Below, one piece after another: positions 9,086-15,130 of a stretch of 23,961 bases of DNA (position 1 is its first letter; each line of letters starts with the position of its first letter). The notes beneath the pieces are model-generated. The model searched no databases. It worked only from the letters and a program-made list of their open reading frames with translations, and was not told the origin of the DNA. The stretch lies in the IMG/VR virus record IMGVR_UViG_3300020219_000068, positions 1-23,961 of that record; one strand, given 5' to 3'. Position numbers and translations under genes: made by a program. Source of the stretch: a virus.

Positions 9086-9152
9086 CCTGTCTGTAAGCCT
9101 GTCTGTAAGCCTGTCTAGAAACCTGTCTAGAAACCTGTCTAGAAACCTGTCT
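9086..9152 (-). repeat. 12-bp tandem repeat across the chaperone stop and tape-measure leader
   Basis: Five and a half copies of a 12-base unit. Read on the plus strand, units at 9086 and 9098 are CCTGTCTGTAAG. Units at 9110, 9122 and 9134 are CCTGTCTAGAAA, and a partial unit follows at 9146. On the coding strand the period is a multiple of three, so the frame that ends the chaperone extension meets TAG in each of the three CCTGTCTAGAAA units. The array ends about 10 bases before the tape-measure GTG. Confidence 0.9.
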
Positions 9153-9540
9153 TGCCTTTGCCGTCTGCCTCGTCTGCGGCCTTAAACAGCCGAGCCACCT
9201 CCGCCTCAAAGTACAGCACCGCCTCAAAGAACTCTGGGCTGATGTCGCCCCCGCTCAAGGCTCGCAGCGTTTCGCCTCCCAGCCGGTTCAGCCCGGCCAG
9301 ATCCACAAAGAACTCTTGGCACGCCTCAGCGTCGCCGACCAGTTCGATTTTCGGGTCCGGCCGCAGCACCGACCCAACCTCGCCGCACGCCGCGCACTTT
9401 AAGGCCGACCCTGATCTCTGCTCTGGCGTGCTTTGCAGGCACGCCGCGCAGGCTTCCCAGTCGCTCTTGCGCGCCCCCCAGCGATCGCGAGCCTCGCTCC
9501 GGCCAGCCGTGACTGACACCCAGAGCGCCGCTCGCGTCAA
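9139..9540 (-). CDS. Tail assembly chaperone, -1 frame extension (lambda gpT-like half of gpGT)
   Basis: 133-codon frame that lacks a good start of its own: its first usable codon is TTG at 9540, with no ribosome site, and it is open upstream into the A8 run. It lies in the -1 frame relative to the preceding gene, and the joint product would be about 278 aa (144 residues of the first frame, one Thr, then this frame). The N-terminal part contains two CxxC pairs (CAAC and CAAC) 16 residues apart, a candidate zinc site. The rest is helical, acidic and ends at a TAG within the 12-bp repeats. In lambda the gpGT fusion recruits tail tube subunits to the tape measure, and the present position between tube and tape measure is the same. 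Independent translation of this frame looks unlikely. Confidence 0.8.
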   Translation of the reverse strand: MTRAALWVSVTAGRSEARDRWGARKSDWEACAACLQSTPEQRSGSALKCAACGEVGSVLRPDPKIELVGDAEACQEFFVDLAGLNRLGGETLRALSGGDISPEFFEAVLYFEAEVARLFKAADEADGKGKTGF

Positions 9541-9550
9541 GGTTTTTTTT
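9486..9550 (-). promoter_or_regulatory. Programmed -1 ribosomal frameshift signal
   Basis: On the coding strand, the first chaperone frame ends GAA CAA AAA AAA CCT TGA. This gives a heptamer A-AAA-AAA (A8 run at 9543-9550) in the correct phase for tandem -1 slippage, just ahead of the TGA at 9537-9539. Six bases after the run a stem begins. CGCGAGC (9530-9536) pairs with GCTCGCG (9486-9492). After a symmetric 2x2 internal loop, CGCTC (9523-9527) pairs with GAGCG (9495-9499), closing a 23-base loop. Slippery site, 5-9 base spacer and stem are the classical elements of such signals. The downstream frame is exactly the -1 frame. Confidence 0.82.
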
Positions 9551-9974
9551 GTTCGTCGCTCAACCCTTGGATCGCCGCCAGGAAAACTCGGTCAACGTCT
9601 TCGCCTGTCGGCAGCGCGTCGTAGACCTCGCGGTCGCAAGCCGTGCCCCACTGCGCGTGCGCAGAAGGCTTGACGTTCAACACCTCGCCGTTCTCGCAGT
9701 GCCTGAGCCCTTCAGCGCCGACGACCGCCACGCACACCACTGCGAGCTGGTAGCGTGCGATCGCCGCCACGCTGGCACCGTTGTCGTAGCGAGTAGCCGA
9801 CATGATCTCTGACTGCACGCTGCGGCGCAGCCGCCGCACGATCACCGCCGACCCGTCGCTCAGCGCCACGCGGTGCCGGTTGACCGCTCCGCCCACAACC
9901 GCTACCGACACGCCGAACTCTACTCGTGCCGCAACCTCATCATTAACCACGCCGGGCACAGACGAATTACTCAT
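9537..9974 (-). CDS. Tail assembly chaperone, first frame (lambda gpG-like)
   Basis: 145 aa from ATG at 9974 (a TTG at 9977 is also in frame). AAAGGGA about six bases upstream supports the ATG. The sequence has an N-terminal beta region (residues ~10-60, with RVEFGVSVAVVGG and RHRVALSDGSAVIVRRL) and a helical middle. It ends in an acidic tail, LSDEQKKP. It has no catalytic motif. Its place between the tail tube gene and the tape measure, and the slippery A8 run in its last codons, mark it as the gpG-type chaperone made in excess over the frameshifted fusion. Such proteins coat the tape measure and are absent from the finished tail. No family domain is recognisable from residues alone, so the assignment rests on the synteny and frameshift. 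Confidence 0.78.
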   Translation of the reverse strand: MSNSSVPGVVNDEVAARVEFGVSVAVVGGAVNRHRVALSDGSAVIVRRLRRSVQSEIMSATRYDNGASVAAIARYQLAVVCVAVVGAEGLRHCENGEVLNVKPSAHAQWGTACDREVYDALPTGEDVDRVFLAAIQGLSDEQKKP

Positions 9975-10031
9975 CAAACATCCCTTTCAGCCGAACTCAG
10001 CTTTGCCTTGATCTCTCGGTCTCTTTCTCGC

Positions 10032-11237
10032 TCAACCAAACAGGTGGTAAAAGAAGATCTCATCGTCCGCCGTGCCCGTGAACTTCACGGTTGGGCCCAC
10101 CGTACGCACGCCGTTGCGGTCCCCGAACGCAGGCGAGCCTGTGAGCTGCACCGCCGGTCCGTGCATGATGAACATCCCGTTGCCGTGCGTCACAGCCCCG
10201 ACTTCGTGAATCATCTCAAAGGTCGTTCCAGCGTTAATAAACCCGATGAAGTCGAACACCGCTGGCAGCACGTACTCAGGGTCGATCGTGGCCGTGTACT
10301 CGCGTCCGCTGATGAGCGTGTCAAGGTAGCCGCTGCCCGCGTAGCTGTTGTCGTTGATCGTCTCGCGTGAGGCCAGCGTGTTGTTGAGGTTGACCTCCAG
10401 AGCCGTCAGCACAGGCTTGTAGTCTGCGCTGGCGGTGCGCACGATCAGCGTCACGTTCTTGTTGACGACCGGCGTGACGCCCGCGACCGGCACCGCGGTG
10501 ATTGCCGCCCCAATGCGCGGCGAGATCCCGTTGCTGTCAAACACTGGGGCGCCCTTAAACTCGCTCTTAAACAGCAGCGGCTCGCCCAGCTTGGCGCTGT
10601 ACGTGCCGGTGGCGCGAGCCCCGATCACGGTGTAGCGAACCCCGCCTTCGCGCTTCTCGACCGTGAACTCGTCGTTGGGCGCGGCGTCGGTCGCGGTCAC
10701 CGGGCTGAAGGCGAACCCGCCGTTGGCAGGCCCGCTCGTGCTCAGCGCCGACACCTGCGTGGCGGCGAAGTTGTAGAGCGTGTCGCCCGAGATGAACGCG
10801 CTGGTCACGGGCACGTAGAAGATCTTCCCGTTGCTGTACTTGACAAACTTTCCAATCTTGGTCGAAGCTCCCAAGGTGGTCGCGTTTCCGATCGTTTGTC
10901 CGATCTTGAACGTGCCTCCGCTGGGAGCGTTGACCGCGATCGCCTTGACCTGCGTCGAAGCCATGCTTAGGCCAGCGAGCTGGCGGTGAAAAGGTGCCGC
11001 CACCGCCGCCCCACCGCCCACAACCTCGCCCATAAAAGTGATAGTCTGGATCGCCTGTCCCGGCAGGCTGGGGCGCCGCGCCAGGCTAGCCTGGATCAAG
11101 TCGCGCTCGTACTGGTTCACGTCGAGCGTGACGTCTGACTCCTTGAAGTTTCCCGCGAAGTCCGCCGCCGCCAGCGTCTCCTCGGTCCCCGCCGTCGCCT
11201 GTACCTTCAGCCCGATCTGTGCCGACCGCGTAAACAT
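10032..11237 (-). CDS. Major tail tube protein
   Basis: 401 aa, starting at ATG 11237 with AGGAGGAA about 8 bases upstream. The N-terminus (FTRSAQIGLKVQATAGTEETL) is a typical opening of phage tail tube proteins, in which a strand with GxK..xAG.E leads into a beta sandwich. The protein is mostly beta-rich, with many Thr, Val and Gly residues. A central insertion at about 150-240 includes VTATDAAPNDEFTVEKREG. The last third (EVNLNNTLASRETIND, SGREYTATIDPEY and the C-terminal FTGTADDEIFFYHLFG) also fits the family. Subunits stack as hexameric rings around the tape measure to form the non-contractile tube. The position just before the frameshifted chaperones is diagnostic. It is longer than lambda gpV (246 aa), so extra surface domains are likely. 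Confidence 0.87.
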   Translation of the reverse strand: MFTRSAQIGLKVQATAGTEETLAAADFAGNFKESDVTLDVNQYERDLIQASLARRPSLPGQAIQTITFMGEVVGGGAAVAAPFHRQLAGLSMASTQVKAIAVNAPSGGTFKIGQTIGNATTLGASTKIGKFVKYSNGKIFYVPVTSAFISGDTLYNFAATQVSALSTSGPANGGFAFSPVTATDAAPNDEFTVEKREGGVRYTVIGARATGTYSAKLGEPLLFKSEFKGAPVFDSNGISPRIGAAITAVPVAGVTPVVNKNVTLIVRTASADYKPVLTALEVNLNNTLASRETINDNSYAGSGYLDTLISGREYTATIDPEYVLPAVFDFIGFINAGTTFEMIHEVGAVTHGNGMFIMHGPAVQLTGSPAFGDRNGVRTVGPTVKFTGTADDEIFFYHLFG

Positions 11238-11316
11238 ACCTGATTCCTCCTACGTTTGTGCTCGCGGCGTGTTGCATCTCACGCCAAAGAGTTCCTTGCT
11301 TGATCGTTCACTCAAC

Positions 11317-12441
11317 TCACACGTCTGTCATCGTCACCGCCGCCGCCGCGCGCACGCCGCCCGCCGCTCGTTGCACACTCAGCGTGCTCCCCAGCCGGTA
11401 CCGTACTCCCTCGATCGCAGCTCCCGCGTCGTCGCGCGGGTGCCTCCACAGCACCGGCACGCACCCGCCGCGGGAGCTGGCGTGCAGCGACGCCAGCAGC
11501 GCCACCTCAGCAGGCGGCGCGTCGTGCAGTTCGAGCTCGTACTCGCGGCGTGCACGTTCCGCGCCCTGGCGTGCCGTTCGTTTGCGTCCCTCACTGTCCA
11601 GCACGCCCGCGTGCTGGACTCGCGTGACCGGCCAGCGAAAGTGCAGCCGCGAGCGGCCTGCTTCATCGACCGCCGTGGCGTCGTCGCCCGCGTGATAATC
11701 GAGCGCGTCGAGGTTGTCGCCTAGGTAGGCAATCTCCATCTCCGTGAGCGCTCGCGTCCACAATGCCGCCTGGGTTAGCCCGCCCAGCGAGAGATCTGGG
11801 CACCCGAAGGTAATCCGGTTCAGGTTGAACGCTGAGCGCGTAGGCACAGCGATCTCTGTGCGTGTCGTGCCGTTGACCGAGCACTTCATCACGACGTTCG
11901 AGCCAACTCGCGTCAGCGTGAGAATCACAAGAGCCGGAGTCCAGGGGAGCGATCCTTTTTCGTAGGTCCAGTCAGCAGGCACCGCCAGAAAGCTCGATCC
12001 CGGCGTCGATTCCGCGAACAGCGTCGCGCCGTTGGTGGTCAGATAGCCGTCGTACACGCGCAGGCCGTCAGAGTCTGAGCTGCTGACGTCGCCTGGGAAG
12101 CCGAGAACGTGGTAGCGGTCGGCCCACACTGTCTCGTTCTGCATCGCGCGGCCCGCGCCCGGCCACTGCCGGACCGCCACCGTGAGCACGTCGCCGTCGG
12201 CACCGAGCAGGTTCAGCGCCGCCGTGCTAGCCACCCCGCCGCCGTTGTAGGTGTTGCGTGTGCTAGGAGAGTTCTCGGTGGTCCAGCCCGCCGCAGCCGA
12301 GAGCGTGTCGCCTGTGCGAGCGTTGCTGCGCGAAAGCGCGAGGTTCAGCACGCCCTTCCAACCGACAGCGGTACTGCCCGCGCCAGCAGCCATAGGCCAC
12401 CAATCGACCAGCCCGGTTTGCAAGTCCGCAGGAAGTGCCAT
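11317..12441 (-). CDS. LamG-type lectin-like domain fused to a tail domain
   Basis: 374 aa. The ATG at 12441 directly abuts the TAA of the tail terminator gene, whose last codons hold an AGGAGG site (12449-12454) seven bases away. Residues ~7-245 look like a concanavalin A/LamG jelly roll: the opening LQTGLVDWWPMA, inner beta strands, and the closing signature AALWTRALTEMEIAYLGDN, which is typical of the end of LamG domains. Residues ~262-374 form a second domain with RREYELELHDAPPAEVALL followed by GGCVPVLWRHPRD, a strand-helix-strand pattern seen in small phage tail proteins. LamG domains often bind sugars, so surface display on the tail is likely but unproven. A LamG gene between the tail terminator and the tail tube is unusual. 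The LamG call is fairly firm; the C-terminal call is tentative. Confidence 0.7.
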   Translation of the reverse strand: MALPADLQTGLVDWWPMAAGAGSTAVGWKGVLNLALSRSNARTGDTLSAAAGWTTENSPSTRNTYNGGGVASTAALNLLGADGDVLTVAVRQWPGAGRAMQNETVWADRYHVLGFPGDVSSSDSDGLRVYDGYLTTNGATLFAESTPGSSFLAVPADWTYEKGSLPWTPALVILTLTRVGSNVVMKCSVNGTTRTEIAVPTRSAFNLNRITFGCPDLSLGGLTQAALWTRALTEMEIAYLGDNLDALDYHAGDDATAVDEAGRSRLHFRWPVTRVQHAGVLDSEGRKRTARQGAERARREYELELHDAPPAEVALLASLHASSRGGCVPVLWRHPRDDAGAAIEGVRYRLGSTLSVQRAAGGVRAAAAVTMTDV

Positions 12442-13017
12442 TTATCCACCTCCTCCCGCTGGCAGCGGCGAGGTCGGGTCCGTCATGCCGTGCCGGTACG
12501 TGACGATAAATTCGATCGAAGTTGCGCGTGTGCCGCGAAACATGTCAAAGCCCACGCCTCCTCCGGGCGCGGTCGTGTCCGTCTTGAGTGCCAGCAGCGT
12601 AAAGCCTCCCAGCTCGTCAGGCTCAGGCCACTGCTGCGCTTGCAGCGTGGCGTAATACAGCTGCTCGATCTCGGCGCACAGGTCCGCCGCGAGCATCGTG
12701 ACGGTGCGTCCGCTGGTCAGAGGCTTGCGCGAAAGGTGCACCACGACCGTGACCGTGAAGCGTTTGGTGAGCAAGCCGTAGCCGCCGAGCGAGCCCGAGC
12801 CGTCAGAATCGACCGACTCGTCGTTGCCCGGCTCCCACTCGATGGCGTGCTTGGGCTCGACAGCCTGAGCTGGATCGCCCGCGATAGTTCGTCCGATGAT
12901 CGGCTGATCGTCAGGCGTGGAATCGACCACCAGCCCCACGTCGGTGACGGTCGCGAGCGCGACCGCGATTCGCGCCATGATGCGAGCTCGTACTGAGTTG
13001 ACAACAGAGCCGCTCAT
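12442..13017 (-). CDS. Tail terminator-like protein (lambda gpU position)
   Basis: 191 aa from ATG at 13017, overlapping the preceding stop by ATGA. It begins with a helix (VVNSVRARIMARIAVALA), as tail terminators do. The middle has a strand (KRFTVTVVVHLSRK) and a helix (MLAADLCAEIEQLYYATL). The end, TSIEFIVTYRHGMTDPTSPL, carries the YRH..xDP ending often seen in this family. The last residues are a Gly-rich tail whose codons double as the ribosome site for the next gene. Tail terminators cap the tube when it reaches the tape-measure length and form the joint with the head. Position before the tail tube genes agrees. It is somewhat longer than lambda gpU (131 aa). Confidence 0.7.
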   Translation of the reverse strand: MSGSVVNSVRARIMARIAVALATVTDVGLVVDSTPDDQPIIGRTIAGDPAQAVEPKHAIEWEPGNDESVDSDGSGSLGGYGLLTKRFTVTVVVHLSRKPLTSGRTVTMLAADLCAEIEQLYYATLQAQQWPEPDELGGFTLLALKTDTTAPGGGVGFDMFRGTRATSIEFIVTYRHGMTDPTSPLPAGGGG

Positions 13018-13892
13018 AGCACGGCCTTCTTTCCATCGCCGCCAGCCCCAGCGATCGCGTCCTTCTCAGCTTCAAGGCGGGCGATGTGAGCGATTTTTTG
13101 CATGTTCGCGCGATTGCCATACCCTGCTTTTCTGAGTTCAGCGAGCTTGTTACGAAACGCTCTTAAACCCAACTCTCTTCTTGCGGCATCGTTCAGCAGA
13201 GACGCGCGGCCCGCCGCGGTCATCGCTCTATGAAGGCCACGCTCGAGGCGAGGAACATTGCGTGCCAGCACTTTCTCCCACTGTGCGTTGAAGTTTAGCA
13301 TCGGCTTAATCTGCAACCGTGTTCGAAGCACGCCCATCAACACTGATTTGTTTGTGGGATCGTCGTCAACCAAGAGGCCGCTCGAACGTGAGCTGTTGAC
13401 GATCGCGAAGCGACGGTCGGCAAGCCCCTGACGAAGCCGATTCAGACCAGACGCTCTTGCGGAAAGCCCCCGGACCGCAAGAGCCTGTATCGGGATCGCC
13501 ATAAATCCGCTGGCCACGACGCTGCCGCCTTGTTCCAGAATCTGAAAGAACTTTTTATTCTTTGTGTACATCTCCCCTGTTTCGGCGGCCACAAAGCTCT
13601 CGGCGTAGATGTCGTCATGCTCATCCATGTCATCCATGCGGCCGCCGCTTTGATGGCCGATACTGACGTAGCGAAAGAGGCGTGTCGCAAGCATCTTCTG
13701 CGCTTCACGGCGTCCGGGCATCTTGTTGTGCTTCATCACGCTGAGGCGGTGATGAGAAACGATGTCGTACAAGATCCAGGAAAAAACGCTCTTTAAGGAC
13801 GGGGCCAGCGCGGCAAGCTGGTCCATCGCTTTACCGATGCGAAACGACCATTCGATCTTTGGCGTGTGCTGATTTGCGGCGGCTGCGGTCAC
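13014..13892 (-). CDS. Hypothetical connector or tail completion protein with lower GC
   Basis: 292 aa if begun at the GTG at 13892, which gives a four-base GTGA overlap with the preceding stop and has GGGGGTG about seven bases upstream. A GTG at 13913 would give 299 aa and a 25-base overlap. No domain is recognised with certainty. Residues are basic and helical, with an N-terminal segment around MDQLAALAPSLKSVFSWILYD, an acidic patch DDMDEHDD, and a Lys/Arg-rich C-terminus ending in GGDGKKAVL. The place between the gpFII-like gene and the tail terminator is that of gpZ or HK97 gp10-type tail completion proteins. Hand counts of four 60-base rows give 47-55 % G+C, against 67 and 75 % in one row from each neighbouring gene. 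This suggests a separate origin. The function is inferred from position only. Confidence 0.55.
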   Translation of the reverse strand: MTAAAANQHTPKIEWSFRIGKAMDQLAALAPSLKSVFSWILYDIVSHHRLSVMKHNKMPGRREAQKMLATRLFRYVSIGHQSGGRMDDMDEHDDIYAESFVAAETGEMYTKNKKFFQILEQGGSVVASGFMAIPIQALAVRGLSARASGLNRLRQGLADRRFAIVNSSRSSGLLVDDDPTNKSVLMGVLRTRLQIKPMLNFNAQWEKVLARNVPRLERGLHRAMTAAGRASLLNDAARRELGLRAFRNKLAELRKAGYGNRANMQKIAHIARLEAEKDAIAGAGGDGKKAVL

Positions 13893-14335
13893 AGCGTCAC
13901 CCCCACGCGCCACAACGAACTCTCGATCAGGTCGATCTCTGTCCCCACCACCACCATGACCTCGTCCATGTCAGGGCGGTGCACCTCGCTGCCAGGCACG
14001 ATAAACGTGTCGCCCGAGCGCACGATCTTTACGCCGCCAGCCGCGCCCACGCCCGAGCCGACCACGCTCTCGACCTCGTCAGCCGCAAAGGCCGCGACCT
14101 CGACCTCGTACATCGACGCGCGAAACCCGTGCCCGCTCCCAGGCGTGATGGCCTGCAGCGCCGACGGCCGCAGAGGCCGCTCGGCCACCCCGCTCACACG
14201 CACCGTGACGAGCTGGCCCGCCACGCTCGAGCCTAGCGGCCGGTACAGCGCAAAGACGCCGTCGCTCTCCAAGGCGGCGGCGACGTCCTTGCGAACCTGC
14301 GCCCGAAACACAGATGACTTCTCCGGCAACCCCAC
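13889..14335 (-). CDS. Head-tail joining-like protein (lambda gpFII position)
   Basis: 148 aa from GTG at 14335, with GGGAG about seven bases upstream. The product starts with a helix (VFRAQVRKDVAAALE) and then has several beta strands: VTVRVSGVAE, ASMYEVEVAAFAADE, IVRSGDTFIVPGSEV, and the final VMVVVGTEIDLIESSLWRVGVTL. A small beta barrel of this length after the capsid genes fits a head-tail connector or stopper such as gpFII. Family membership cannot be shown from the residues, so the assignment is positional. Confidence 0.5.
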   Translation of the reverse strand: MGLPEKSSVFRAQVRKDVAAALESDGVFALYRPLGSSVAGQLVTVRVSGVAERPLRPSALQAITPGSGHGFRASMYEVEVAAFAADEVESVVGSGVGAAGGVKIVRSGDTFIVPGSEVHRPDMDEVMVVVGTEIDLIESSLWRVGVTL

Positions 14336-14351
14336 ACGATTCTCCCTAATC

Positions 14352-14375
14352 CCTCAAAGCCTCAACGCCTCAACG
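14352..14375. repeat. 8-bp tandem repeat in an intergenic gap
   Basis: Three head-to-tail units on the plus strand, CCTCAAAG then CCTCAACG twice, within the gap between the decoration gene and the gpFII-like gene. The repeat is short and could be replication slippage. Confidence 0.6.
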
Positions 14376-14406
14376 TCTCGATCTCTTGCTTTGTCCAACT
14401 TGGCCA

Positions 14407-14438
14407 ACGCCTGGCGAGGATCTCTCCTCGCCAGACGT
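14407..14438 (-). promoter_or_regulatory. Stable RNA hairpin with GAGA tetraloop between two genes
   Basis: Ten perfect base pairs (CTGGCGAGGA at 14411-14420 with TCCTCGCCAG at 14425-14434) close a four-base loop that reads GAGA on the minus strand, a GNRA-type tetraloop. The stem extends by four more pairs to 14407 and 14438. One of these is a G-U pair in minus-strand RNA but would be a C-A mismatch in plus-strand RNA, which points to a role in the late transcript. No U-run follows, so it is not a standard intrinsic terminator. It may protect the 3' end of capsid mRNA or set relative expression. Confidence 0.65.
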
Positions 14439-14467
14439 CGCCGTGTGGTGGTTCCGTGTGCTGATCC

Positions 14468-15040
14468 TTACTCGTGAGCCGTGAACATCACCTTGTCAGT
14501 CGCCGCGATGTTGGCCTCAGCCAGCCGCACGGTCCCCGCCGCCGGGTAGGTGATGGTTGTGACTGGCCGCGTAGTCCCCGAGCTGTTCCAGATGATGGCC
14601 TGCACAGCGCCCGTGGGGTCGTTGCCAAAGCCTGTCACCACGTCGACCTGGTTGGCGGTGTCCTGAGCCGCACTAGGTGTGATGGTCAGCGACACTACGC
14701 GCCGCGTGTTGACGAGGTTGACCTCGACAAACAGATCGCCGCTCAGAGCCGCCGTCGCCACCTCGCCAAGCTTCTCGGCCGCCATGTCGGTCGTGATGCG
14801 GCTGTTGGAGACGTCCCACCCAAGCCCGCGCCCCTGCGCCAAGGCCACGCCCGACGCCTTGGCCAGCCGAAAGCGCCCGGTGGTGTACACCGCGCCAGTT
14901 TCGCCGTTGAGCATTTCGGTGACAGCAACGCCAAAGCGGCCGCCGATCTTGACCACCGCCCCAGCCGCGATCGTCGAGCCGGTCGCGTTCACATAGCTGA
15001 ACTCGCTCGCCGACTCGCCGTCCTGAATTCGATTCTTCAC
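14468..15040 (-). CDS. Capsid decoration protein, DUF2190-like
   Basis: 190 aa from GTG at 15040, with AAAGGA about nine bases upstream. Residues ~1-110 match the pattern of DUF2190 capsid cement proteins: an early strand SYVNATGSTIAAGAVVKIGGRFGVAV, broken by conserved glycines, a middle with VYTTGRFRLAKASGVALAQG, and a later DLFVEVNLV. Proteins of this kind lie directly beside the major capsid gene and stabilise the shell. Residues ~115-190 are an extra beta-rich part (VSLTITPSAAQDTANQVDVV and VTTITYPAAGTVRLAE) that may face outward. Its immediate neighbour on the 5' side is the capsid fusion gene, as expected. Confidence 0.72.
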   Translation of the reverse strand: MKNRIQDGESASEFSYVNATGSTIAAGAVVKIGGRFGVAVTEMLNGETGAVYTTGRFRLAKASGVALAQGRGLGWDVSNSRITTDMAAEKLGEVATAALSGDLFVEVNLVNTRRVVSLTITPSAAQDTANQVDVVTGFGNDPTGAVQAIIWNSSGTTRPVTTITYPAAGTVRLAEANIAATDKVMFTAHE

Positions 15041-15090
15041 TGCTCGATCCTTTCAAAAGCAGGTTTTCCCCGCCTATGCCTTCTAATTCC

Positions 15091-15128
15091 TCGATCTCTA
15101 ATCTCTCGATCTCTCGATCCCTGATCTC
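15091..15128. repeat. Short direct repeats (TCGATCTC) in the capsid-decoration gap
   Basis: The plus strand holds TCGATCTC at 15091 and 15106, then TCGATCCC at 15114, with related CTGATCTCG after it. On the coding strand this is a purine-rich GAGATCGA tract between the capsid stop and the decoration gene. It may act as an unstructured spacer; nothing else is seen in this gap. Confidence 0.5.
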
Positions 15129-15130
15129 GC

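Noticed and set aside
9139-9540. Independent gene starting at the TTG at 9540
   Set aside because: No ribosome site is seen at a suitable distance, and the codon lies between the slippery run and the stem; the frameshift explains the frame better.
9520-9550. T8 run preceded by GC-rich pairs, looking like a plus-strand intrinsic terminator
   Set aside because: It lies within coding sequence, no plus-strand gene leads into it, and the same bases are better explained as the frameshift signal on the minus strand.
11266-11285. GGCGTG / CACGCC inverted repeat in the gap before the tail tube gene
   Set aside because: Only six pairs with an eight-base loop and no U-run; expected by chance in GC-rich DNA. 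The gap holds nothing else but the ribosome site.
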